Shown piece by piece: positions 10,850-21,852 of a DNA stretch of 64,000 bases. The notes under the pieces were generated by a model. It made no database searches. It saw only the letters and a list, made by a program, of their open reading frames with translations, and had not been told where the DNA came from. A program made the translations under genes and the position numbers. The stretch covers positions 13,555,360-13,619,359 of the forward strand of contig CM064713.1 in the NCBI GenBank assembly GCA_032717465.1, read 5' to 3'. The DNA comes from Coenobita brevimanus. Lineage: Eukaryota > Arthropoda > Malacostraca > Decapoda > Coenobitidae. How positions within the stretch are numbered: position 1 is the stretch's first letter; every line of letters starts with the position of its first letter.

Positions 10850-11600
10850 TCTCAGCCCAACCCAGGCTAGACAACACATGACATTTTGTGGTCCAGTTCT
10901 TTGGCATTTGTTGGATTCTGAGGCATTTTTCAGTACTAACCTTGGCATCTTTCACTCCTAGCCTTTGGCATTTCTCGAGTTCTAAGTGATCATTTGGCGT
11001 ATTTAATTGTAATCTTTGGCATTTTAGGGGTGACCCTTGTGCATTTCCTGAGTTTTAACTTTTCGTATATCTGCATCCTGACATTTGGAATTTGTTAGTC
11101 CTAACTATGGCAGCTTTCAATCCTAACTTTAGCATTTTTCAGTTGTAAATTTTGGCATTTTCATTCCTAACTATTGGCATTTTTTAGTTTTAACCTTTTT
11201 TTTTTTTTTTACATATATATGAAACTGCCATTTTTTTTTTTTTTTTTTCGTTCAAACCTTTTCTGGCCATTTTAGTCCCAACATTGGCATCTTTCAGTCC
11301 TACCTGTTGGCGTTTTCCATTCTTTACCTTTGGCATTTTTTGATGTGTTACTTTGCTATTTTGTAAGTTCTAACCTTTGGCATTGTTTAGTCTTAACCAT
11401 TGCCACTTTAGTGACATTTAGGGTCCTAACTTTTGGCAAATGTGAGTCCTAACCTTGGCATCTTTGTCCTAACTTTGGCATTTGGGGTTATAACAATGGC
11501 ATCCTTCAGTTCTAATCTTTGCCTTTTTAAAATCCTGACTTTGGCGTTTTTTGGCCCCAACTTTGACATTTTTCAGTCGTCACCTAAGCATCACACTAGC
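10850..11600. repeat. Degenerate TTTGGCATTTTT-type tandem repeat
   Basis: More than twenty diverged copies of a 30-40 bp unit of the form TCCTAACCTTTGGCATTTTT, starting just 3' of the protease-like gene. Two poly-T runs (11185-11206 and 11232-11249) lie within it. There is no coding potential. Confidence 0.8.
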
Positions 11601-11635
11601 GAGGTGGTTGTTGTGGCTCCAGACTCACCAGAACA

Positions 11636-11910
11636 TGAACCCAGTGGACTGCAGGCTGAAGTTGCCCTTATTTACAGGAATTACACAAACCAGATCTATT
11701 ACCCTAACCCATTCCAAAAAATTAAGGTCCTGAGTGATGATCTTTTCTGTATACTGTATTGATCGATTATGCAGCAAATCCTTCATGTTAAGTTGAACCC
11801 AGTGGACTGCAGGCTGAAATTGTTTGTTATGGGAATTACACAAACCTAACGCAACTTAACCCATCCAATATGAAGGTTCCAAGTGATGTATCTTTTCTGT
11901 ATATTGGCCG
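11636..11910. repeat. Two tandem ~148-bp units (also dispersed)
   Basis: Two direct copies, starting near 11636 and 11785, share GAACCCAGTGGACTGCAGGC, GGAATTACACAAACC and TGATG/TATCTTTTCTGTATA. The first ~35 bp also occur near 53410, so the unit belongs to a dispersed family. Confidence 0.75.
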
Positions 11911-12074
11911 TTTTACCCGAGGATGCCTTCATGTGGTGGCATTAATATAACTTAGCTGCTTCTCTGCTGTTATACAAAATTAATGTCCCCCATCTCCCCA
12001 TCCCCCAAAAGGAGGATGGTGGACTGCAGGAGGAGGGCATCTTCATTGAGCCTGAGGTTGCAAGTACTACTGCT

Positions 12075-12430
12075 GCCCAGCCAGTCCTGCATCATCAAGG
12101 CTGCATAATGGACTCTACCCAGCCAGTCCTGCATCATCAAGGCTGCATAATGGACTCTACCCAGCCCGTCCTGCATCATCAGGGCTGCATAATGGACTCA
12201 GGTTGCAAGTACTACTGCTGCCCAGCCAGTCCTGCATCATCAAGGCTGCATAATGGACTCTACCCAGCCAGTCCTGCATCATCAAGGCTGCATAACGGAC
12301 TCTACCCAGCCAGTCCTGCATCATCAAGGCTGCATAATGGACTCTACCCAGCCAGTCCTGCATCATCAGGGCTGCATAATGGACTCTACCCAGCCAGTCC
12401 TGCATCATCAGGGCTGCATAATGGACTCAG
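12075..12430. repeat. 42-bp minisatellite, about 8 copies
   Basis: The unit starts CCCAGCCAGTCCTGCATCAT and ends GCATAATGGACTCTA. The third copy carries an extra stretch ending GTACTACTGCTG, which also precedes the first copy, so part of the array was duplicated as a block. Frames are open on both strands because 42 is a multiple of 3. Confidence 0.95.
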
Positions 12431-12834
12431 GTTGGTTGCAAATTCTCTAGCTAAACCATCCACTCACAGAACAGATTTGGGTTTATATTAAAATGAGTAG
12501 CCATCAGAAATTGTTATGCTGCCAGTCTGAGTTATCTGGGCTTCATAATGGACTGAAATTGGGATCAGTTATTGGTAATTTGTCCACAAACATTCACTTA
12601 AATGATGGATTTGATTGGGTATTAATACGAATGACAGCTTTGGACATTCCGTTAACCTTTTCTTTGCTTTGTGCTCTCTGATTCAGGCAACTTCTGTATC
12701 CAAGAGCAGTATTTCAGGTAAAGTTTGTTCAGATACATTAGTTTTATTTGTGTTTTCTGGTACATGAATTACAAGGGATTATGTGAAGGAGCCATACAGC
12801 TTTACTCTTGTGTGGCTTTGGTCACCCTCCCCCA

Positions 12835-13215
12835 GGAAAATGTCCAGTCATACCCATTACACACCTACAGCAGCGAAGAGCCACAGCGGAATTCAGATAT
12901 CACTCAGTAATGCATATGTTATACGGGGTTATCACAAGCGGCCATAGATGGTTACCTCCCGCCAAGTACAGAGCCAGTCATAATACACATTACAGCAGCG
13001 TAATAACTTCAGATGATACCGGTAATCACTTTAATACATGAGTTGCGTGGGGCTGTGTCCAGTGGCCATAGTTCTCATGTGCCACTCCAAGTATATGTCT
13101 AGACATAATATACTCTGCACACACAGCAGCACAATACCTGCAACTGCATTTGAATAACACTTAGTAATAAATGGGTTATATGGGGTTACGTGGTCACAGA
13201 GGGTTACTCCTAAGT
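12835..13215. repeat. Degenerate ~115-bp tandem repeat, about 3 copies
   Basis: Shared segments in the same order are CAGTCATACCCATTACACA-like, ACAGCAGC, ATATCACTCAGTAATGCAT-like and GGTTATnnnnnGGnCATAG-GGTTAC. No gene is evident. Confidence 0.55.
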
Positions 13216-13429
13216 AAACCTAAATACTGAAACACTGAATGGGTTTGGTTGCAAAAAATATAATCCAGGAAAAGTGTCTGAGGAGTTGGCTGTGCGTATC
13301 TCCATATCTAGTGGTTTGTGTAGATGAAGATTTTATTTTTTGAAGGGCAGGATATTGATTTGAGTGAAGAGTTTTGGTGCATAAAACAGCAATCCAGATA
13401 GGCAAAGCTTGGATTTTAGTCATTCATAT

Positions 13430-14280
13430 ACTGAGGTTGATTTTTTTTTTCCAGATAACACCATAAGATTTTATGCCATATTAAAGTGGACAGAGTATAG
13501 TGCAGGTGTGTTGTTGGTCATGAAGTGTGGTTATGGATGACAGCAGTGGCACAAGGTTATGTGCACTGATTTCTGGCTGGCTTAGATGCATTGTTCCTTA
13601 AGAGAGGGAGGTGTGGAAGTTTGAAGTCCATGTTGTGGATTTTTCTTAACTTACATTTTTGAAGCCCACTTTGTAAGTTTCGTTTCATTTTATAACCAAC
13701 ATTCCAATAAATATTTTTATGAAATAGTTTAGATAGCGTCTATATATTTAAAACTGTATGTGACTAGACCACTGGAAAGAAAATAAAATTTCATAATGCA
13801 CTCCTGTAAGAAATACCATTGGATAAAAATGTATGTAGACAAAGTTGAACAAAAGCCAGGATTAGGTAACATCTGGTGTGACTGAAACAATCCTATCTTC
13901 CCTCTAAATTTTCCAGGGGAAGGCCACTAAACACAGCAGGAGCAGGTCGAGTGTTCCTGTTGGGAGTTACCTGGGAGGGTAAGGGTCACTGCCTCCATGG
14001 AGGCTTACACAGAGGGACCTTTGTATACTTGGTACCAAAAGGTGAGTGAGGCTGTGCCACTTTGGCTTTTGTCTTGAGTGAGTGATTGAACTGCCAGTGG
14101 TTCTTTTGTTGGATAGTATCAGTGGGATGTAGTGTAAGAAATCACATGCAATAGCAAAGTCGTTCAGTCTGGTGCCATGGGCTAGATACAGGCAGGCATC
14201 CATATTTGCAGGTTTGCTATTTGTGAATTGGACTACTTGTAGTTTAACAAGCCATCAATATTAAACTTGTTTAAATTTTT
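13430..14280. other. Non-coding stretch
   Basis: AT-rich sequence with no conserved coding frame. It holds short T runs and ordinary low-complexity DNA. Open frames are short and unlike known proteins. Confidence 0.5.
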
Positions 14281-14284
14281 ATCT

Positions 14285-15245
14285 CAATGTTGGATGAAAC
14301 AGGGATGTGTCATGTCCCCATGGTTGTTCAATTTGTATATGTATGGGGCTATAAAAGTGATACAAGGCAGGGCAGTGGATGTTGGAGCGACCCTAATGAG
14401 AGAGGGCAGTGTTTGGAAACTCCTTGTAATGTAGTTTGCAGATGATAATGTATTGTTAAGTGAAGACGAGAGGGAGCTGCAAGGCTTGGTGAATGAGTTT
14501 GGGAGAGTGTGGAAGAAACGTCATCTAAAGGTGAACATAGGGAAGAGTAAAGTTATGGTCTTTGAGGGAAATGGAGCCACTGAATGTACAGTGAGGCTAG
14601 ATGAGGAGGAAATGGAAAATGTGAGTGCGTTTAAGTACTTGGGTAGTGTGATGAGTAAGGATGGAAGTTTAGAGGATGAAGTGCTTGAAAGAGTACAACA
14701 AGGACGAAAGGTTGCTGGTTCGTTGAAAGCAGTGATAAGGAACAGGGAAGTGCGCATGGAAGTAAAAAAGTCGCTGGATGACAGTACAGGTATTGTGATA
14801 CCAACTCAAACGTATGGAAGTGAAGCTTGGACCTTGTTGGAGGAACACAAGTCGAGAGTGAGAGCAGTGGAAATGAGTTATTCGAGAGGAGCATGTGGAG
14901 TTACATGGAGAGACAGACTAACAAATGAGTAAGTGAAAGAGCGTTGTGTTGTGGATGTGGACGTGATAGAAAGCTTTAAAGGAAGTACACTAAGGTGGTT
15001 TGGCCATGTGGAGAGGATGGAGAGCGAGAGACTAACGAGGAGAGTGTATGCGACTGAAGTGGAAGGGGGAAGAGGGGACGGGAGGCCGAGGATGAGATGG
15101 AGGGGATGGAGTGGAGAGGAACATTAGAGAGGAGGGTGTAAGCTGGGAACGGGGCAGTGGAATTGGACAGGGCAATGTGGAGGCAGTTTGTTTGTGGCCA
15201 CCCCTTACGGAATTAAGGCGTCTGGCAGTAGATAGATAAATAGAA
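14285..15245 (+). mobile_element. RTE-like non-LTR retrotransposon, 5'-truncated
   Basis: The fragment starts inside the RT with GCVMSPWLFNLYMYGAIKV and keeps FADDNVLLSEDE (with a stop just before), FKYLGSVMSKDGS, QTYGSEAWTLLEEH and the tail LRWFGHVERMESERLTRRVY. Frames break at 14.45 kb and near 14.93 kb. It ends GGCGTCTGGCAGTAGATAGATAAATAG, a short tandem (TAGA-type) 3' tail as in RTE elements, with no poly(A). A second copy of the same 3' end is on the minus strand at 52.5-52.8 kb. Confidence 0.8.
14453..15127 (+). pseudogene. RT C-terminal half of the RTE-like fragment
   Basis: Two frames in tandem (14453-14932 and 14933-15127) are the same frame separated by a TAA. They cover the segment after the catalytic FADD, the connection region and the RWFGHV tail. 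The product is a 5'-truncated, dead polymerase fragment. Confidence 0.75.
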
Positions 15246-16664
15246 ATTGTATTTTATTGTTGATCAACCCCAGTCTGGCGGAGCAGACCATTGTATTGTG
15301 AAGTGGTGTAACAACCTTTGGTAAGCCATCTTAAAACACACTATAAACAAGTATGTTAGATTCTAACATTTGATGATCGTGAGGATGTATTGTGGTACTG
15401 AAAGGTATTTTTAGGCAATCACGTGGTTAATTACAACAGCAGTGGCCACTTTAGGTGGGATGCCAGTTATGTATATGGATTTTTGTCACAAACAGGTCTG
15501 TAATATACCCTACAAACATGGAGAGCCAGCTGTACGGAATTAAAGCTCGCTTCATTATATAGCTGTCAGGAGCAGCACAGACTTCTGTCTCGACGGGCAC
15601 GAGTTTCACTGAGAAGGGACAAGGAGAGGTATGTCAGGGAAATCGCTGAGGAGGTGGAAGGCAGTTTTCATGCATATGACCTTTGACCCGCCTACCGAGC
15701 CCTGAAGAAACCACCCCAGACCCACCTCTCAAGTTAACTCTGTTCGGACAGCAGATGGATGGCTCGTGTCGGGGGCAAGTGAGTATAGAGCACGTTGGGC
15801 GAGGAGCAGGTGTGCGAGTACATGGTTGAACCTCCCAGTGGAGAGCTTCCATCGGCTGATGTACGTACAACCATTGACCGCTGTCCCGCAGGTTGATGAA
15901 GCCGTGCCTTCTCTAGATGAAATTAGGAAGGCAGTGGCTAGCTTGAAAAATTGTAGAGCAGCCGGTCTTTGTGGCCAGCGTGACTGTAGTAACTACCGTG
16001 ATATTACAGTGCTTAGTGTGCTGGGTAAGGTTCTTGCTCACATTTTCCTGATGTGTATCAGAGGACATTTGCTAAAGTCTCAGAGGCCTGAGCAATCCGG
16101 ATTCACGCCCAGGAAGTCTACTGTTGACCGTATCTTATCTTTTTGAGTTCTTGTGGAATTCCATCATGAGTTTCGACAAGGTCTGCAAGCAGATTCTCAA
16201 GAAGGCGTTTGACTCAGTAAATTGGGAGGTACTATGGGAACTCCTGCGACTCCATGGGATCCCCGCAGGGATAATCAGATAATCCGACTGATTGCTGGCT
16301 TGTACTCAACCAAGTGGGGGAGGGGGAACATCTGACTTCTTCCCAGTAAGTTCTGGTGTAAGACAGGAATGTGTCCTTGCCCCTACACTTTTCAACACAT
16401 ACGGATTGGGTACTGAACCGGGCTGAGGGTCGAAGTCATTTTGGGGTATCAACTGGCAATTTCAGAGTTACTAACCTTGACTTTGCTGATGATGCTGTTA
16501 TCCTAGCAGAGCCGCTGGAAACACTACTGATTGCCCTTGAGGAATTTCACGAGAATACGAAGCCATTGGGATTAAAGGTCTGTTGGGTCAAGACCGAGGT
16601 CCAGGCATTTGGTGGCTTGTTGGCTGCAGCAGGTCAGTCTGTGTAAGCCTGTGGTGAGGATATA

Positions 16665-16902
16665 TATCGTCACCCTCATAAAGAAACTGCCTAAGTCATT
16701 ATTCGGGGGAAAAAAAAAAACTCATTTTCATAATTTTCATTGACATAGGCAGAAACTTGAGGCGCATTTTAGACCACTTACACCCTAGACCGGGCAAAGA
16801 CAGCTATACCAATAGGTGCGCCACGTGATGAAGAATTGATATAGGCAAAAATTAAGATATCGCCGAAAAATGACTTAGGCAGTCTTTATGAGGGTGATGA
16901 TA
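16665..16902. mobile_element. 238-bp MITE with ~33-bp TIRs and TA target duplication
   Basis: The left end is TATCGTCACCCTCATAAAGA and the right end in reverse complement is TATCATCACCCTCATAAAGA. Similarity continues through CTGCCTAAGTCATT. TA flanks both sides (16663-16664 and 16903-16904). Removing it rebuilds GGTGAGGATATAGAAGTCTT, which reads GEDIEVL in the host element's frame. It has no coding capacity and is a non-autonomous Tc1/mariner-type element. Confidence 0.85.
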
Positions 16903-17038
16903 TAGAAGTCTTGGAAAGATTCACTTATCCTCCAAGTGTGGTCCATAACAACAGTAGATCAGACAGATCTCTCGTCGCATTGATCTGGCCTACGGGAATA
17001 GGGATTCACTCAGTTCGGGTATTTGGTGCTTTCGTTAT

Positions 17039-17539
17039 TTGTGTAAAAGGACGAAAGTTCGCATCTTCAAGACACTGCTGCACCCTGTCATACTTTATGG
17101 CTGTGAGACAGGGACACTAAACAGTGACTTGAAGTGGCGAATTGACTCCTTTGGTACTAAGTGTCTTTGCATGATCATGGGATATGGCTGGTACAACCGG
17201 GTATGTAATGAGCAACTACTCGGTGAGACTGAATCAAGGCCTGTTACCCACACAATGCGTCAACGCCAACTCCAGCCATATGGGCACGTGGCCTGCTTTC
17301 CTGAGGCTGATCCTGCTCACAGGGTGATCTCTGAACGAGTTAACCCAGGGTGGAGGAGGCCAAGGGGAAGGCCACATAACTCATGGCTGGAGCAAGTCGA
17401 TCACTCCTGTCGGGAGATACTTAGAGGAGGAAGAGTCACTGCCTGGAGGGTTGCACAAAGGGACCCGCGTGGGTGGAGTTGGAGGGTGAGTGAGGCTATG
17501 CACCCCGCATCATTTACCCTTTCTTTCTTGATTGATTGA
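17039..17539 (+). pseudogene. C-terminal part of the retrotransposon polyprotein
   Basis: A 166-codon open frame containing LLHPVILYGCETGTLNSD, RQRQLQPYGHVACFPEADPA and RPRGRPHNSWLEQVDHSCRE. It is the conserved region after the RT in this family and the longest intact piece of this copy. Confidence 0.75.
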
Positions 17540-17968
17540 TTTGTAATTTTTTGTAAACCTGTCTCACAGCTCTGCTGTTTGTCATTATTTTTTCTGGTTC
17601 AGGTGGACTTAACCCAGTGCTGTACTGGAACCAGACGTTTGAACTAAATGCTCCCAGAGATACTTTTTGTAAATGATGTTATGATACTGCAGTGTTGAAA
17701 AAACTTGTAAGTATAGTCCCAACTCTCTGATGTAAGTGTTAGCTGGTACTCTTATTACATGTACCCAACTGGTTAACTCTGGAAGTCTTTTCCCTGCCTA
17801 TGGCCTCCAGTCTTTTACCCTTTCAGGCCAGGTTACATCCTTTTTAGTTTAGAGCTGTTGCTGCCACACAGTTATATTCAGCATCGGAAGGGCTGGACCT
17901 GCCCACCCAGGTCATGAATATTGAAAGTTTTTATTGAAGCCAAGATCTTGCCCATCCAGTTCATAAAT

Positions 17969-17969
<1 letters not shown>

Positions 17970-18005
<36 letters not shown>
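17970..18005. repeat. Poly-T tract (36 T)
   Basis: A perfect homopolymer, possibly the A-tail of a minus-strand retro-insert. Confidence 0.95.
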
Positions 18006-18006
<1 letters not shown>

Positions 18007-18192
18007 TGAAAGGCTGTATCTAAGCCCTCCACTTCATTGGGTTATATTAAGGTGAATATTGAAGGGGTTTATTAAGGCTGTATCTAAGCCCTAGCTCCAC
18101 TTCATCGGGTCAATATTAAAGTGAATATTGAAGGGGTTTATTATGGCTGTCTTTAAGCCCGCGACTTCATTGGGTCAGTATTAATGTGAATA
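18007..18192. repeat. ~68-bp tandem repeat, about 2.7 copies
   Basis: The unit contains GGCTGTATCTAAGCCC, CTTCATTGGGT and GTGAATATTGAAGGGGTTTA. Copies start near 18013, 18080 and 18146. Confidence 0.85.
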
Positions 18193-19038
18193 AAATCATC
18201 TAAGAGAGCAAAAATGAAATATTAAAAGAGGTGCTGTGGGGCAAACTGCTATGTGCCCAGGCGTCTCAAAATGTATTGAGCTTTATTTATTTGTTTATTT
18301 TAATTGTGTATTGATATTTAAGTGACATGCTAAACTGACTCTGTTTTTGGTTCTCCTTGCTCTTAGTGTTAGAGAGAGAGAGAGAAATGTTGACATCTGG
18401 TAGGACTGCCTCATAAGTTTAGATCTGCCATAATCCCGTTAACATGTTCAGTTGACTTATACTTGCTGCCCCAGATGAAATTAATTTGGCGTCAAATCCC
18501 AGAGGTGGAGCATTTACCTTCAAACCAGCTTGGCCATAGTACAGCTGTAAAAATGAAGTTCGGTTGCTTTGAATACGTTTTTTCTAAGTCGGCCATTACG
18601 CTTGAGAAACCATCATGAATGATTCAGAATGAGCATTGGCAAAACCAACAGGGAAGAAAATAAATAAGTTTACCACCATAAAAACTTTTATTAAAAATGT
18701 AGAAAACAAGCTGGCAGAAGTGAATCGGTAAGGTATTTCTGGTGCTTAGACTAAAGGGTATGTTGAGCGTAGCACTTACCTTCCTGTGTCATTAAGGAGA
18801 CAGGACCACTTTAAGAAAATTATCCTTTGAAATGATTCAGCAGCTTTGTAAAGGTGTGCAGTACTTATAATATCGGTTAGTGCTTTTTCGAGTATGAAGA
18901 TCTATCAATAAACAAGGAAAATATGTTTACGGTACATAAGGGATAAGTTAGGTTAGGATAATTAAGGTTGGGTTTAGAAAAATTAGGTTTGGAAAAGTAC
19001 GCACCGATAATTGTAGTTTCGTTCAAAAATAACGTTGT

Positions 19039-19452
19039 ATGATGGCGTCCGTCTGTCCTGGCGCCCCACAAGATGGCGTCCGTCTGTTCTCGCGCCCCAC
19101 AAGATGGCGTCCATCTGTTCTCGCGCCCCACAAGATGGCGTCCGTCTGTCCTCGCGCCCCAAAAGATGGCGTCCGTCTCCTCGCGCCCCACAAGATGGCG
19201 TCCGTCTGTCCTCGCGCCCCACAAGATGGCGTCCGTCTCCTCGCGCCCCACAAGATGGCGTCCGTCTGTCCTCGCGCCCCACAAGATGGCGTCCGTCTCC
19301 TCGCGCCCCACAAGATGGCGTCCGTCTGTCCTCGCGCCCCACAAGATGGCGTCCGTCTGTCCTCGCGCCCCACAAGATGGCGTCCGTCTCCTCGCGCCCC
19401 ACAAGATGGCGTCCGTCTCTCCTCGCACCCCACAAGATGGCGTCCGTCTCCC
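19039..19452. repeat. CpG-rich minisatellite array 1 (31+29-bp higher-order unit, 14 motif copies)
   Basis: Every repeat contains CACAAGATGGCGTCCGTCT followed by CCTCGCGCCC. In the central part units of 31 bp (GTCTGTCC) and 29 bp (GTCTCC) alternate to make a 60-bp higher-order repeat. AAGATGGCG is the core of YY1/Pho binding sites. Six-frame open frames (MASV, RWRPS, APQDGVR) are products of the period and are not genes. Confidence 0.95.
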
Positions 19453-19455
19453 ACT

Positions 19456-20900
19456 GAGCTCTATGGAGCAAGGTGTGTATAAAGAGATATGTATGCTGAT
19501 GGGGCTCAAGGAAATTGACTAGTTGGCAACTTTAACTCTGGCCCGCCCTGGCCACGCCCCCTTACCACAGCCTATCCGTACACGCACAGAGATAGAAAAT
19601 GCCGGCAGCTTCCTGGGGAAAAACCCTGGCATAAAACTGATACTGCAGTTATATTAGCAAAGACAATACCCAGTTTAGGAACCTGTAGTAATCTATCTAT
19701 CTATATACCTAGGCTGCTTCCCCCAAGGAAAGGGAGGTAGCCGAGACAGGACGACACACTCTCCATTTACTCATCCATTCAAACACATTCATTCACATCT
19801 TAGCCCCAAAGGGGAGAACGGACAGATCCTCACCGCACCACACCGCACAAGGGTCAACTGCGCAATGCAATCAGTGACATCCGCAGCAGGGCCCGACAGC
19901 AGAACTGGTTTACCCCTGCCACATCATAACAGACCCATCCCCTTACCCGCACCTGACCTGACTAGCTGATCAGTAGTAACCTGGTAAACTTAAAAACAAA
20001 ACCAACCGAAACTAGGAAGAAAAAAAAAAAAAAAGTCCTAACTATATCGCATTGGAGCCCAGTGTCCTGAGTATTGGACAGAACTGGGATTTTTCAAGTC
20101 TTTATAAAGTAGGGAACCCCCGGATAAGGACCTATGAGCTTCGCGACTATGAGCCGATAGGCGGAGGGCGGTACGCTGAGTACTCTCCCACTGTCATGCC
20201 TCGCCCAGCATCCCTGGGATCCAGTGGGTTAAAATAATCCTCACTCCTTCATGCCCAGTGGTCATGCCTTATTATAATAAATACAAAGCGTAATCTGAAA
20301 GACTTTATCTTGTCAAACTTTGCGATAAGGAAGGCATAGGCTAAGACATTACTGATAAGAACCTTGATTATATAAGAATTTAAACGACAGAACCAACTGC
20401 TGTTAATTACACAGTAGCAAATACGGTGTTCAGCGAGTTTGTCACTAGCAACTGGTGATGAGTATTCAAGACTTTAAGCCAACAACAACAACAACAACAA
20501 AAAAGTTCTATTAACATGTTTTCTGCAATAGTCATACACAAATGTTCGGTATTGTTATTCATAGAAAATTGTCTATCGTGCAAAGAAAAATATATTGGAA
20601 AACTATTGCAATATTCCGTATATACATTATTTCATACATAACATTAATGACAATACTTGCTAAACAGCCTGCATATTCAGTAGCCCATTCTGTGCAGTGA
20701 AAGCGATAGTCTAGTCTGATGAAAATACTGCAATTCCACAGCAGTGCAAAACAAAATCCAGAGAACTATCAAGTAATGCTGAAACTGACAAGTATTATCA
20801 TAGCGTCACTTAGTGGGTAACTGAAAAGGTACCGGAAGCTTAAATCTTTTATTTCCAATAAAAATCTAATGTTCTGAAAGCAGAAAGTCGGCATTGATAA
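19456..20900. other. Inter-array stretch without a recognised gene
   Basis: It contains a short CTATCTAT run (19691-19705), a poly-A run near 20020, an AAC microsatellite (20482-20501) and sequence that looks repetitive (CCCCAAGGAAAGGGAGGTAG at 19721). A 61-codon frame at 20052-20237 has no recognised features. Confidence 0.45.
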
Positions 20901-20909
20901 AATACTTAC

Positions 20910-21247
20910 TTTATGTGATCCTCATACGAAACAGGATTGCGAATGTTTCCTAGGCTTGGTAGATTTAAGGTAGGGCACGAACTGTGTTGTAAAGAGAGCA
21001 TGACATTGTCACATGACAGGTGAAAGTTAAAACACTTAGGGGGAAAATCCATAGTGCAAATGAAATGCCATGGTTTTACTTGCTTGACGTGCGATAGATC
21101 TTTTCTTTTCAGGCATCTATAGCCACTTTCGTGTTGGTTTCGCGGAAGTACATGAAAAGATACAAACTTCCTTCTCTTTCTCGAATCAGCTTTGCATGTA
21201 GCGACAGCACAACACAAAATTGCTACAAATATTGACCGTAAACACAA
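20910..21247 (-). pseudogene. THAP-domain exon, probably degenerate
   Basis: On the minus strand the frame reads CCAVATCKADSR, SFHVLPRN, a basic/aromatic middle, ICTMDFPPKCF and CPTLNLPSLG. THAP zinc fingers have C-x2-4-C, SFHxFP, a W, C-x2-HF and a downstream LNLP. Here the last zinc ligand His is Asp (CTMDF), and the conserved W lies just before it. The coding frame ends at a strong splice donor, CATAAA|GTAAGTATT, with the exon end at 20910. No ATG opens the frame, so a previous exon or loss of the start is implied. THAP domains bind DNA in P-element transposases and host regulators. Confidence 0.5.
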
Positions 21248-21852
21248 ACAAGCCGCTTTCCCGCCGAGACGTGTGGTAAGGGGGCGGAGCTAGTGACTTC
21301 ATAACAGCTTGCCAGTCAGGACACAGATGGGACTGCCACATACCGCTATATAGAGAATTATTTTTATTATTTATTCGGTGTTAATAAACGTATCAGGAAT
21401 AAAACAAAAATTCCCCTTCTTTATTTATTTTAACCAAGTGTTTGATCTACATTAAACCTTAAAAAGTCATTTTCAAAATGTGTTACTACAGACCTCAGTG
21501 GGAGTGAAGACACCTCTCTTTATATACACCTTGGTATGGCGAGACTTTCTCATGGGTAATATCATGTAGTTTGTGTAACCGCCGCCAGGGGCCCAGGGCG
21601 GCGCTGATATTTATCTACACCACCGACGCCCACGCCTTTTGAAATCAGCCGATGAATTTGGAAAATATAGTGCCATGGCCCACTGCTTACGGTAGCTGAT
21701 GTAAGCAACTGCGAAACAGAAACAGAAGGCTAAGAACAGTGATCCAATTGCATTACCGTTGGGGAGGCGACGAGTGCATGTGTTTCAGTGTGGCTGCTAA
21801 AGTTACACGCTCGCTTCGGAGATAGCCTCTGCATATTATAGAGCTCAGTGGT

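Larger units (their letters stand above)
15560..17541 (+). mobile_element. Second non-LTR retrotransposon fragment (RTE/Nimb-like) with a MITE inside
   Basis: RT pieces appear in order but in several frames: SLDEIRKAVASLKNCRAAGL, NYRDITVLSVLGKVLAHIFL, EQSGFTPRKSTVDRI, FDSVNWEVLWELLR (near 16.21 kb), SSGVRQ-CVLAPTLFN, LDFADDAVILAEPLE, then LLHPVILYGCETGTL and the tail RRPRGRPHNSWLEQVD. The last codons run into TTGATTGATTGATTTG, a short-repeat 3' tail. A 238-bp MITE sits at 16665-16902. This is a dead copy. Confidence 0.8.

Noticed and set aside
12075..12430. Regular repeat arrays as possible CRISPR
   Set aside because: Units are fully tandem with no unique spacers, the genome is eukaryotic and no cas genes are present. 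The same applies to the arrays at 31.7, 35.7, 41.1 and 44.3 kb.
19540..21295. Inverted repeat formed by CGCCCCCTTACCAC (about 19552) and its complement (about 21270)
   Set aside because: Only about 14 bp match and the flanks do not continue the similarity, so it is not counted as TIRs of an element around the THAP exon.
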